46,410 bases of DNA, from positions 1 to 46,410 of the forward strand of contig NZ_JAUNTS010000015.1 of assembly GCF_030538595.1 (NCBI RefSeq), in the 5' to 3' direction. Every line of letters begins with the position of its first letter. Position 1 is the first letter of the stretch. The stretch is from Kocuria sp. Its GTDB lineage: Bacteria; Actinomycetota; Actinomycetes; Actinomycetales; Micrococcaceae. The translations under genes and the position numbers were made by a program. Below are positions 1 through 8,367 of this stretch, piece by piece. Under the pieces are notes generated by a model. It did not search any database. It was not told the DNA's origin and saw nothing but the letters and a program-made list of their open reading frames with translations.

Positions 1-333
1 CTTCTGGAAGCCGGCGGGTTCAGACCGCGACTACACCCTGGATTGTGAAGAGCCGCGAAAGCCTCCTAAGGCAAGTGCTCGGGCAACCCACCCGTGAGAG
101 CACCGGTTGTTGTTGAGACCACCGCCTACAACCGGTGGTCTCAACAAGAACCGGTGCTCTCACCCGGCAGGGGTTAGCATCCCCAAACCGAACGTGTCTG
201 CATTCGTGTCCGGCCCCGTTCAGCGCATGACTGAGCCGCCTGCTCTTGCCTCTGTTGCCGGGCGGTGTGGACGTTAGGCGGGAGGTTTTCGTCGTCGTCA
301 ATCATGCGCCTGCTAAGCGTCCTCCTACCCAGT
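1..333. other. Gene-free left edge
   Basis: I see no convincing gene here. Short open frames on both strands lack a recognisable family, a ribosome binding site or a neighbour in phase. The only clear structure is the long palindrome at 94-163. The stretch lies downstream of the minus-strand gene ending at 334. Confidence 0.5.
94..163. repeat. 70-bp two-tier palindrome
   Basis: The outer arms GTGAGAGCACCGGTT and AACCGGTGCTCTCAC are perfectly complementary. After a 3-base mismatch bubble, the inner arms GTTGAGACCACCG and CGGTGGTCTCAAC are also perfect, closing an 8-base loop. That gives 28 paired bases in two tiers. It lies about 170 bases past the stop of the minus-strand gene at 334, and no T-run follows on either strand, so a classical intrinsic terminator is possible but not clear. 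It may belong with the palindrome at 8272-8318, which also begins CCGTGAG. Confidence 0.8.
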
Positions 334-1467
334 TCAGGACCGTGACACCCAAGTGGGCCCCTGAAAGCCATGGTCATGCATGGTCCACACAGTTTTCTGG
401 CCAAGTTCCAGACCGTCCACAAACCAGAAGGTTTGGTCAGGATTCCACCCCGCGATCACGCTGGACACTCCCGGTGCAACAGGTATCTCTTGGCATGCAG
501 CAGACAAGTAACCAGCCAGGCTCAGGTGAACTCCCGTGAAGTCCTGCGCAACGCGCTCCCAATCTGGCATGACCCATCGACCGCGGCGGCCGGTCACCCG
601 AAACCAGTCAGCCTGTTTGGCGTGCGTGACATCCAACGGGTAGTTGCGGCACAGCGCGGCCCAGTGCTCCGGCTCATGGATCTCATGGACTGCCCCAGTA
701 GGAACCTCCAAAAGTTTCCGAGCCTGACCTTCCTCCCAACCCAAGGCATCCTCAACCAACCACACGCCCACGGGGCTGCCGTCGGGAAACGTGCCTGTGG
801 AGGACAGCAGACCCGTGGTGCTGGGTGCGGACCACCATTCGCCGCTGGCATCACTGGAAGACCAAGGCCATGGGCGTTTAGCCGGCTGTTCCAGGGCCTC
901 TTGATGTGCACGCCACCGGCGCAGCCTCTCGGCCACAGTCAGCTCGCTGGTGATCGGACCCTCCCCCTCCCAGGCGACCGACCACTGATTCTGCGGCAAA
1001 ACACCGCCGGACCACCACTGCGTGTCCACCTGTGATCCGGACATCAGCGTCACCACACGCTCCAATCCCCGAGCAACGGGAGGTGAAGCGCACACAACGT
1101 CCACCCCATCGGGCTCTTGCCAGTAATACGCCGTACTGACGGCTTGCGAGAGAGCCCGCTGCACGGCAAGGTCCGTGGGCTGCAACAGGTCGATCTGAGC
1201 CAGGAGCTCACCTACGCTCTCCGCAGTCCCCACGACGACGGCGCCGTCCGTCACCTCATCAACGGCCCCCACCTGCTCGGTCCCTTCAGCAACCATCACA
1301 AATTCGACGCCGGGGTTCGGGTCCAGCGAATGAGCTGCCTCGTAGACGGCGTTGCCCAAAGTCCCGATCCGATAGCTTCCGGCAGATTCGGCGTCGAGCA
1401 GCAAGGCCAGCTCCAGCAGGAACCGCCTACCCCGCGAACCCGTCAGTAGGGACTGGATGTCACTCAT
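334..1467 (-). CDS. Uncharacterised 377-residue protein
   Basis: I do not recognise a named domain. The protein is soluble, rich in Trp and acidic residues, with no signal peptide or membrane segment. A motif reading YYWQEPDG near residue 120 resembles one I associate with conserved hypothetical proteins of Micrococcales; that is memory, not a search. The start at 1467 is chosen because its ATG overlaps the upstream stop codon (ATGAGTGA, 8-base overlap), which suggests translational coupling to the TPR gene at 1460-1990. A start 8 codons upstream at 1491 is also open. It forms a two-gene operon with that gene; the function is unknown. Confidence 0.7.
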   Translation of the reverse strand: MSDIQSLLTGSRGRRFLLELALLLDAESAGSYRIGTLGNAVYEAAHSLDPNPGVEFVMVAEGTEQVGAVDEVTDGAVVVGTAESVGELLAQIDLLQPTDLAVQRALSQAVSTAYYWQEPDGVDVVCASPPVARGLERVVTLMSGSQVDTQWWSGGVLPQNQWSVAWEGEGPITSELTVAERLRRWRAHQEALEQPAKRPWPWSSSDASGEWWSAPSTTGLLSSTGTFPDGSPVGVWLVEDALGWEEGQARKLLEVPTGAVHEIHEPEHWAALCRNYPLDVTHAKQADWFRVTGRRGRWVMPDWERVAQDFTGVHLSLAGYLSAACQEIPVAPGVSSVIAGWNPDQTFWFVDGLELGQKTVWTMHDHGFQGPTWVSRS

Positions 1468-1990
1468 CCATTCCGTCTTTCGCGCTGTCATCAGTCAGCG
1501 CTTGCGCATAGGCAGCGGCCGACTGCCGGTAACGGGGCAGATCTGGGATCACTGCCCCTAACGCAACGCGAAGAGCCTCAGCATGGCGCCCGGCGTCGTG
1601 TAAGGCCAACGCCAGAAAAACGGCTCGCGCCTGCCCGATCTCCGGATGTGGCTCCGCAGCCTCCAGCATGGTGATGGCTTCATCCAGGCGCCCCACATTC
1701 CGCAAAGTGGAACCCTGTTGGATGTTCAACCGGGCCAGACGCGCGCCACTGAGGCCCAAATTCCGAGCCGCCTGGTACTCCGCTGCTGCTTGTTGTTCAT
1801 ACCCGGTCGGGTCATAAACGCAGCCCATCTCAAAGCGGGCTGCGGGATCGTCGGGCGGACGCTCATCCGCCAACGCCTCCATGGCCTTCACCGACGCCGC
1901 ACGATCGGTCAGGTCCGCAGACCTCCAGAAGGCCTGAACGCAGTCTTCCCAGGAACCCGTGGAAGGTGATTCGTCATAATGCTGGGGCAC
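1460..1990 (-). CDS. TPR-like repeat protein, 176 aa
   Basis: Helical-repeat protein resembling the TPR_5 family. The pattern of Ala, Leu and Tyr/Phe at helix-packing positions recurs, for example in AARFEMGCVYDPTGYEQQAA, then RLARLNIQQGSTLRNVGRLD and the following DEAITMLEAA. Such proteins normally act as protein-protein scaffolds in the cytoplasm. The start is GTG at 1990, preceded by GAGGAG at good spacing. It is the first gene of a pair with the uncharacterised gene at 334-1467. The partner and pathway cannot be told from the sequence. Confidence 0.75.
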   Translation of the reverse strand: MPQHYDESPSTGSWEDCVQAFWRSADLTDRAASVKAMEALADERPPDDPAARFEMGCVYDPTGYEQQAAAEYQAARNLGLSGARLARLNIQQGSTLRNVGRLDEAITMLEAAEPHPEIGQARAVFLALALHDAGRHAEALRVALGAVIPDLPRYRQSAAAYAQALTDDSAKDGMDE

Positions 1991-2165
1991 TGATCAACTC
2001 CTCGCTTCATCCGATGCGCTCATAGGTGGACGGCAAATGAAACTCCTTAACGCTTGATTCTATGACCGAACCTTGAGCTGGGCACCTTTTGTCGACTCTC
2101 CGCCCGTGATTCAGTTCAGATGAAGACCTTTACGCCACCTTCGATGGCTTACCTCTCGACCGAAT

Positions 2166-5111
2166 CTACGCACCGATCTGGTCGAGAGCATCACGAATCT
2201 GTTGATGCTCACGACTACCGGTCGTCGGTAGGCGCAACAATGGCACGTTGTAAGTGGCCAGAATGGAGTCCTTTCTGGCGTCTCGGACTCGCTGTTCAGG
2301 GCAGTTTTCGTGAAATGAAAATCCATCAACCTCAACAGTTAGAACAAGTCGGTTCGTCACACGATGATAAATCGCAAAATCGACGGATGCGACAGTGTTG
2401 ACAAACCGCTTCTGTTCGTCATCAAGGAGATCCAGGGCGGGAAGGAGATTCTTGAGCCGAACCTGGGATACAACCGAGAGGTGACAAAAGCGGTCTTCGC
2501 ATAACACTTCCACCAGTGCAGCATGTACAGAGTTCTCAGAATCATAGGGTGTAATCTTTTCGATTTTAGCTGCAAATTCATTTAGGCGTTCCGAGTATTC
2601 AGCGTACAGCAAATCGAACACAGAAAGAATCTCACTTTGAACCACTTGTTGCGGATCTTGATAGCGAATGTAATCTACCAGAGCGCTCAAGTATTTGGTC
2701 TTAGGCAGCTCGTCATGGTGAACCACAACAATAAATTTCGACTTGGCCCGAGAGACTGCAACATTGACCATTCTGGGGTCATCGACGAACTTGGCACCTG
2801 TTCGGCCAACCCAAGATTCGTCAATTACTGTACTCAAAACCATGGTTTTCACACCACGCCCTTGATAACGATGAATCGTATCAGCGGCATCATGGGTAAT
2901 AGTTTTTTCAGCAGCATTCAGCGACACGCTCAACCGATTCGCTTGCAGCCTGTAGGGTGATGCTACACCAATATCCAGATCGGCAACCCCATCACCTGAT
3001 GAAGCAGAATTTTTCAAGCTTGCATCCAAGACATTTTGAGCAGTTAGAACCTCATCCCTGATGACCTCAATCTCGCGCTGATTATATGTTCCCTTGACAT
3101 TCCCATGCGTCAATCGTCGAGCGTGATTTCCTGGAGCCAGGAGGAATATCAGCATCTCAGCTTCACGCGCTGCCCCTTCATGCCTTGTTTCGATAGGAAT
3201 AAGTTCACCATCATAAAACATTTTGTTGCAGAATTCGATGATCGCAGGTGGGCAGCGAAAATGCTCACGAAGTTGCGTTTGAGGCACATTGGCTCCATAT
3301 ACTTCAATCACGGAAGACAAGATATTATGTCTCACCACATCGTATCCGTCATTCGGAGGAACTATCGGCTGTTTCTCTACGGCCTTGTCAGTAATGTGAC
3401 CCAACTGTTTGAGATCACCAACAATCACAACGTTACGAGATCTACTCATGGCCAACCCACTGATCAGAAGGTCAACTTGAGTGGCTTCATCAATAATCAA
3501 CCAATCCAGGAGGTATTCATCATTCCCCATATTGGAACGAAGGGAGTGACAGGTACTCAAGATCACTGGATACTCTCGCTGAAATTTCGGAGAGCTGACC
3601 GCAGGGTCGGAAAATTCCGACCGGTCCGCTCCTTGGTATCTACTCACAAGGGCCGATCGCAAGATTTCTGAGGACAGTTTCTGATGCTGAGCGCGGGTGG
3701 CGGACTCACCCAGTCCATCCAACTGACGTTGAATCTCCGCTTGCTGCGCTTCAAGCTCCTGCAGTCGGCGAACGTAGAAAGCTCGCTGCAACCCCAGCAC
3801 GGTGTCTCCATCACCTGTTTCCAAGTCTTTAAGGCGACCATATGTGAAGTAGTCACGGATCCGTTTCACCAAACCCGACAGGCCGGTAGGCGGATCAGGG
3901 TGAACTGTCCGATCGACCAGATACTCGATGATGCGACTCGATGACTTCTTCAACAAGGGATAGTGATCAAGGTCCGGGAGTTGGTCACCAATGGTACTTT
4001 GATCGAAGTGCCGCTTCTCCAGTCTGTAGGCAGCGATCTCACGCTGGATTTGAGCCAACTCCCTGGAATATCGCCAAACATCGGTCAATGCTGCTTCGGA
4101 CTTGCTCAGCTCATCCAGCCCGGGAACGGCAAGTGTGACATCTGCATCTGAGCTAACGGCATCTGCGCGTTGGCGCTTAATTTCACCAAGCCATCTTGAG
4201 AGATCAAGATTACGGTCTTTCTGGTCTAACACAAATTTCTTTACGCAATTCGTGTTTCCCAGACGAGCAGTAACAAATCCGAATCCTTCATCAACCAATT
4301 TTTCTTGAACGTTGTTGACTGCTGAGTTCCCTGAAGACACCACTCCCACGGTCTGATTCGGATCCAGAATCACGTTCGCAATGATATTGAGGATGGTCTC
4401 CGTTTTCCCGGTACCTGGCGGCCCTTTAATGACGCTCACCCTGTTACGAAGTGCTCTCTCCACTGCCATACGTTGATCTTCGTTGCTTTGAAATGGCAGA
4501 ATCACAGGCCGTGGTATCCATGTGGATTCGCCCAGGAATCCATTCAAGTAGCAAGCTAATGCTGAGTTCTCATCCACCCAATTGAATTTTTGATAAGCCA
4601 ACCTGGTCGGATTATCTCTCAGCCTGCCGTCGTGAGAATCTGGTTTCCCTTCCAAGAGTTCTGCGGTCCGATGCCAATACTCAAGAATTTGCGATGGCCC
4701 TTCCACTTGAGCAATGTCTGTAACAATCTCGACATCGGTTGTTTCATAGACACCAGATTTTTGCTCCCCGGCCTTCGTAGTCCAGAAAATGCGCAGAAGG
4801 CGGGCGCCATCGAGCTCTTGGGACGGTCCGTCGCTGCCGAATGCCACGGCAACGGGCCCCGAGTTCCACACAGATCCACGAATCCTGAGCCGTTTTCCCG
4901 CTGGAACTGGCACCGGCCGACCATCTCCAAAACACTCATAGGTTCCGGAGGGCTGTCGCCACTGTCGCTGAGTTTTGAGGTTCCGGAGCACCACGTAGGT
5001 ATCGTGTTTGCTGACGACCTCCAGTTGCGAAGTCTCATCTCTCCAGAACGCCTCGCTGCCGTGTTGCGAGTCCCTTTTGACCCGGATAAGCCACGTCTGC
5101 AGATCAGCCAT
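2166..5111 (-). CDS. SF1 helicase with C-terminal DUF2726-like nuclease domain
   Basis: A 981-residue DNA2/NAM7-type superfamily 1 helicase. Walker A is GPPGTGKT at about residues 230-237. A roughly 300-residue insertion with coiled-coil character follows, then Walker B (LIIDEATQ, about 538-545), VGDLKQLG, the motif IV-like REHFRCP, a motif V-like IHRYQGRGVK and motif VI VAVSRAKSK. The last ~100 residues (VDFAIY, then LTVEVDGFSFH and a basic/acidic RVRDARKD helix) match the layout of DUF2726/PD-(D/E)XK-like nuclease domains. The start at 5111 has GGAGG at 7-base spacing; an upstream GTG at 5144 has none. GC is clearly below flanking genes, which suggests horizontal acquisition. Helicase-nuclease fusions of this type are common in phage-defence islands, but this one stands alone, so a defence role is inference. 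Confidence 0.85.
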   Translation of the reverse strand: MADLQTWLIRVKRDSQHGSEAFWRDETSQLEVVSKHDTYVVLRNLKTQRQWRQPSGTYECFGDGRPVPVPAGKRLRIRGSVWNSGPVAVAFGSDGPSQELDGARLLRIFWTTKAGEQKSGVYETTDVEIVTDIAQVEGPSQILEYWHRTAELLEGKPDSHDGRLRDNPTRLAYQKFNWVDENSALACYLNGFLGESTWIPRPVILPFQSNEDQRMAVERALRNRVSVIKGPPGTGKTETILNIIANVILDPNQTVGVVSSGNSAVNNVQEKLVDEGFGFVTARLGNTNCVKKFVLDQKDRNLDLSRWLGEIKRQRADAVSSDADVTLAVPGLDELSKSEAALTDVWRYSRELAQIQREIAAYRLEKRHFDQSTIGDQLPDLDHYPLLKKSSSRIIEYLVDRTVHPDPPTGLSGLVKRIRDYFTYGRLKDLETGDGDTVLGLQRAFYVRRLQELEAQQAEIQRQLDGLGESATRAQHQKLSSEILRSALVSRYQGADRSEFSDPAVSSPKFQREYPVILSTCHSLRSNMGNDEYLLDWLIIDEATQVDLLISGLAMSRSRNVVIVGDLKQLGHITDKAVEKQPIVPPNDGYDVVRHNILSSVIEVYGANVPQTQLREHFRCPPAIIEFCNKMFYDGELIPIETRHEGAAREAEMLIFLLAPGNHARRLTHGNVKGTYNQREIEVIRDEVLTAQNVLDASLKNSASSGDGVADLDIGVASPYRLQANRLSVSLNAAEKTITHDAADTIHRYQGRGVKTMVLSTVIDESWVGRTGAKFVDDPRMVNVAVSRAKSKFIVVVHHDELPKTKYLSALVDYIRYQDPQQVVQSEILSVFDLLYAEYSERLNEFAAKIEKITPYDSENSVHAALVEVLCEDRFCHLSVVSQVRLKNLLPALDLLDDEQKRFVNTVASVDFAIYHRVTNRLVLTVEVDGFSFHENCPEQRVRDARKDSILATYNVPLLRLPTTGSREHQQIRDALDQIGA

Positions 5112-5153
5112 CGCGCGCCTCCAACTAGCAAGTTCGCCGTGCACCCCTACCAG

Positions 5154-5183
5154 AGACTAGGTTTGACCAGGCGCAACGATCAA
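5154..5183 (-). promoter_or_regulatory. Candidate promoter of the helicase gene
   Basis: On the minus strand TTGATC (5178-5183) and TAGTCT (5154-5159) are separated by 18 bases, about 45 bases upstream of the chosen ATG at 5111. The -35 matches four of six consensus bases; the -10 is weak. Confidence 0.35.
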
Positions 5184-5289
5184 GTATGTGACGAACATCA
5201 AGAATTTTCAGGCTGACGGACCTCGCGGAGCAGGCCACACGTCGCAGTCATGTAGCTCATCTACACGCCTGCATCCTTTAACCCCCCTC

Positions 5290-5352
5290 CGCCGAAAACA
5301 TGGTTTGACCCAAAAAATTGGCCCAAAACTCCGCGAAACCATGATTTCGGCG
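5290..5352. repeat. Palindrome of the CATG/CGGCGAG family, copy 1
   Basis: The left arm CGCCGAAAACATGGTTT (5290-5306) pairs with AAACCATGATTTCGGCG (5336-5352) with one mismatch, around a 29-base AT-rich loop. It is followed by AGGGTGCGG. It lies 37 bases past the ApbE stop on the minus strand, where it could terminate or protect that mRNA. The base of the stem resembles those at 40862-40922 and 41679-41728, while the inner stem differs. Confidence 0.75.
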
Positions 5353-5389
5353 AGGGTGCGGAAGGGGAGAGGGAAGGAGGGAGGCGGGG

Positions 5390-6199
5390 TTATCCCAGGC
5401 GGAAGACTCGGTCCTCCGTGGCGTCCACGCAGAACGCCTGATAGCCGGGCAGCTGCGCAAACCAGTCCAGCCCGTAACGCCCGGCCACCATCAGGCCAGT
5501 GGAGAGGATCTCGCACCACGCCGCGTCGGGTCCGGACACGGTGGCCTGGCGGGCACCGTAGCCGGGCCACCGCCCACCGGGCAGCACAATGTGCTCGCCC
5601 TTTTCAGACAGCCCGGAGGTGGCCGCCGATCCCCCATCGAGCGGGAATGAATGCACAATCGAGTGCCGATCCTCCGGGTGTGGAACTCCCACCACCCAGG
5701 GCGTCCCCACATCCGCCAGTCCCCGCACGGTGAGGTCCCCGGCAGCGTTGACGCACACGTTGCGCAACCCGCGCTCCACCAACAAGTCGGCAACCGCCTC
5801 AGCAGCCCACCCCTTGACCACTCCGGATGGATCAAATCCACCGTCAACTGCCCACGGATCAAAAGCACCCTCGGTCACCTCACGCCCCTGCTCACAGAGA
5901 GCAAGAATGTGACGGAACCACGCAACGTCGTCGTCGGAAAAGGAGCCGAACCCGCTGACAGGAATCACCGGGAGATCACCCGCGCGGTAGGCGCTCACCA
6001 ACGAATCCGGCCGGTACGTGGAAAACACCCGATCCACCCGTGCCATGAACGCACCTGCTTCCGCGAGCGCCGCCTCCACGGCCTCGGGCGCGGGTAGGCT
6101 CCCGTCCACGTCGCGCACATCCACGGTCACCACGGTTCCCCACACCTCCTCCAGGTGCCGGAAACCGGGGCAGGCGGGGGCTGCCAGTTGCGCGTTCAC
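5390..6199 (-). CDS. apbE: FAD:protein FMN transferase (ApbE family)
   Basis: A 269-residue ApbE-family flavinyltransferase: it moves FMN from FAD to a Thr/Ser of a target protein. Visible family marks are the MGT-like N-terminal segment (VWGTVVTVDV), the VDRVFSTYRPDSLVS helix, DPSGVVKGWAAEAVADLL and NVCVNAAGDLTVRG, and a C-terminal ATVSGPDAAWCEILSTGLMV. It has no signal peptide, so it looks cytosolic or non-lipidated, unlike exported enterobacterial ApbE. GTG start at 6199, directly after the FMN-binding gene stop. The obvious substrate is that neighbour (6201-6680), with the membrane flavoprotein at 6692-8131 as partner. Confidence 0.9.
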   Translation of the reverse strand: MNAQLAAPACPGFRHLEEVWGTVVTVDVRDVDGSLPAPEAVEAALAEAGAFMARVDRVFSTYRPDSLVSAYRAGDLPVIPVSGFGSFSDDDVAWFRHILALCEQGREVTEGAFDPWAVDGGFDPSGVVKGWAAEAVADLLVERGLRNVCVNAAGDLTVRGLADVGTPWVVGVPHPEDRHSIVHSFPLDGGSAATSGLSEKGEHIVLPGGRWPGYGARQATVSGPDAAWCEILSTGLMVAGRYGLDWFAQLPGYQAFCVDATEDRVFRLG

Positions 6200-6200
6200 G

Positions 6201-6680
6201 TCAGACCCCGGCCTGGTCCAGTGCCGACTGCAGGGATTGCTGGAACCCAGCGGAGCTGTAGGAGGCCCCGGCGATGGTCGAAACCTGCGCGGACTGGGCC
6301 TTCAACGCTTCATCCGTCAGTGCGGGCATGGCGCGCTGGTTGATTTGCACCGACTTGCCCTCCGCGGTGGGCGATTGCAACCACGTCACATCCGTGATGG
6401 TGCCGCTGCTGTCCACGGTGGCTTGGACCTGCACGGGCCCGTAGCGGGTCTGCACCGTGGAGCCGGTGTAGGTCTGCGCGCCGGCTGTGGTGGTTCCCGA
6501 CGCCGTTACGGCCGTACTGCTTTCCGACACAGCGCTGGTCTGGGATTGCACCCACGGCGTGTCCTGGGCCAGCAGGGCCATGGCGCTGGGGTTCAGCACC
6601 ACGGTGGAAAGCACCCCGACGGTTGCGGCGGCACCCACTGCGACCGTGCGGCCTACTGCGTGTTTGCGAGTGGTGGTCAT
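6201..6680 (-). CDS. FMN-binding domain protein, exported
   Basis: A 159-residue protein. The N-terminus (TTTRKHAVGRT followed by a hydrophobic stretch to about residue 35) is a signal or anchor segment. A Ser/Thr-rich linker follows, then an FMN-binding domain: TRYGPVQVQATVDSSGTITD and the flavinylation-type motif AGASYSS near the C-terminus, where a Ser/Thr would carry covalent FMN. The start at 6680 is chosen because it follows the upstream stop by 11 bases with GAGGA ahead of it. It sits between its presumed modifying enzyme (apbE) and an electron-donating membrane flavoprotein, which together suggest electron transfer across the membrane. The final acceptor is not evident. Confidence 0.85.
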   Translation of the reverse strand: MTTTRKHAVGRTVAVGAAATVGVLSTVVLNPSAMALLAQDTPWVQSQTSAVSESSTAVTASGTTTAGAQTYTGSTVQTRYGPVQVQATVDSSGTITDVTWLQSPTAEGKSVQINQRAMPALTDEALKAQSAQVSTIAGASYSSAGFQQSLQSALDQAGV

Positions 6681-6691
6681 GCTCTGAGTCC

Positions 6692-8131
6692 TCACATCTG
6701 GAAGAGTTCGCTGTGGATTCGGTCCGGCGCCGTACCCAACGCTCGGGCGGCCACACGGACTTCGTTGGTCATGCCGGTGGGTCCACACAGGTAGATTTCA
6801 GCCTGGCTGACATCGCCGAGCAGGCTGCGCAACCGCGCCGCATGCAAGGGCTGTGTCAGGCGCGGGCCGGCCAGAACGTGCAAGCGGATCCACCCGTCAC
6901 GGTCCAAATCCTCCAACTCCTGCAACAGCGGAGCGCGCTGACTTGTGGAGACCCTATATACGACGTCGGTCCGCACCCCTTGCTGCGCAAACTCGCGTGC
7001 CAGCGGGATCAACGGGGCAATTCCCACCCCACCGCCCACAAGAACTGCACGCTCACCGCCAAAGTGCATGGGGGTCAGCACACCGTACGGTCCTTCCACG
7101 GACACGCGAGTACCGGCCCGCAGGTAACGCATCCGCTGTGTGGCTCGCCCCGCTTCTGCCACCGTGATCCGAACCAGTCCATTACCGGGCACGGCGGAAA
7201 CCGAGAACGGATGAGCGTGCCAGGCAAGTCCGGCCGTGAAGAAGCGGAAGGACATGAACTGGCCGGGTTCAACACCCAGCTCCTCCAGTTTGTGACCGCG
7301 CATCCAGATGGAGACAACGCCCGGGGACTCGTTGACCACGGCTTCCACCCTGATCGCATGACGGTTGGAGGCCATCAGTGGACGCAGCACGCGATACACC
7401 ACAACCACTGCTGCAACACCCACGTACACCCCGATCCACAGCACCTTGCTCAAGCCGCTGACAAAGGGCCCACCAGCCGTGATCTGGTGGAAGAACGCCA
7501 GGATGATGCCGGCGTACAAACTCAGGTGGATGCTCCACCACAGGGAACGGGGCAATCTGCCACGGACCTTGGACCAGGAAGTCACCCCACCCAGCAGGAA
7601 CACCAGGGCACCCAGGAGCGCCAGGATCAAATCACCGTCGGAGAACAGGAAGGAAATGGTTGCGCTCACGGCATTGCCCGTAGCCGCAAAGGCAGTGGAG
7701 AGCACCGTGGCAGTGATGTGTACGGCAATCAGCCACAGGGACACGGGGCCCAAGACTTTGTGCCACGCAATCAGGCCGTCCTGGCCAACAGCTTTCTCCA
7801 ACGCTGGAACGCGGGATGCCAGCACCACCAAGAACAAGATGCCGAGGGTTCCAGCTGCCGCACTGACAACGGAGATGGCATCCAGCACGCCAGAGGTGCT
7901 CAGCACGATCGGGAAGATGGACTCCACCGTCAGGGCCATCACCACACCGCCCACCAGGGCCATGGCTGCCAGCCACCAGGTGGCCACTGTGTTTCGTCGG
8001 CCTCTGAGGCTTGCCATGGCCCTGTGATAAGCCGACAACTCGGCGGGTGTTCTGCCTGTGACGGTTTCCGCGGATTCGCTGCGGTGGGCGGCGGGGTCGC
8101 TGGCCCGCGTGACGTGTTCCTGTATGGACAT
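6692..8131 (-). CDS. Ferric-reductase-like membrane flavoprotein with FNR-type domain
   Basis: A 479-residue two-part protein. Residues ~45-260 carry about six membrane helices of the ferric-reductase-like type with histidines in the helices (for example AWHKVLG, AVHIT, FFHQI) that could bind heme. Residues ~265-479 form a ferredoxin-NADP-reductase fold: FAD-binding region AWHAHPFSVSAVP, the NAD(P)-binding GGGVGIAPLIPL and the terminal CGPTGM. It would move electrons from cytosolic NAD(P)H to the outer face. The ATG at 8131 has no strong ribosome binding site. It heads the operon with the FMN-binding protein and ApbE. The substrate is unknown; iron reduction is one possibility. Confidence 0.88.
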   Translation of the reverse strand: MSIQEHVTRASDPAAHRSESAETVTGRTPAELSAYHRAMASLRGRRNTVATWWLAAMALVGGVVMALTVESIFPIVLSTSGVLDAISVVSAAAGTLGILFLVVLASRVPALEKAVGQDGLIAWHKVLGPVSLWLIAVHITATVLSTAFAATGNAVSATISFLFSDGDLILALLGALVFLLGGVTSWSKVRGRLPRSLWWSIHLSLYAGIILAFFHQITAGGPFVSGLSKVLWIGVYVGVAAVVVVYRVLRPLMASNRHAIRVEAVVNESPGVVSIWMRGHKLEELGVEPGQFMSFRFFTAGLAWHAHPFSVSAVPGNGLVRITVAEAGRATQRMRYLRAGTRVSVEGPYGVLTPMHFGGERAVLVGGGVGIAPLIPLAREFAQQGVRTDVVYRVSTSQRAPLLQELEDLDRDGWIRLHVLAGPRLTQPLHAARLRSLLGDVSQAEIYLCGPTGMTNEVRVAARALGTAPDRIHSELFQM

Positions 8132-8271
8132 GGCAGTAGTACACGCCCGCGTGCTGTGGGCACCTCAGCGTGAAGCTGTGCTGATCCTGTGGGATCTGTG
8201 CTCTGCACGCGGGAGGCGGTAGGTCGTCGTCGTTGCTGAGTGGATCAAACGTGCGGCTGCGCCAACCGTGA

Positions 8272-8318
8272 GTACGCAAACGACCACGAATCGGGTGATC
8301 CAGTGGTCGTTTGCGTAC
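8272..8318. terminator. Perfect 16-bp hairpin after the ABC operon
   Basis: GTACGCAAACGACCAC (8272-8287) and its exact complement (8303-8318) flank a 15-base loop. It lies 49 bases past the stop of the ABC ATPase gene on the minus strand, so it is placed as the operon's terminator or 3' stabiliser. No clear T-run follows. The flank CCGTGAG resembles that of the palindrome at 94-163. Confidence 0.65.
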
Positions 8319-8367
8319 CCAAAAGTGGCGAACCCGTACCCAGCAGGACGAGCGGCCACGAAAACAC

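Noticed and set aside
6623-8173. 516-codon open frame opposite the membrane flavoprotein gene
   Set aside because: The minus-strand gene has membrane helices, nucleotide-binding motifs and operon context; this frame has none.
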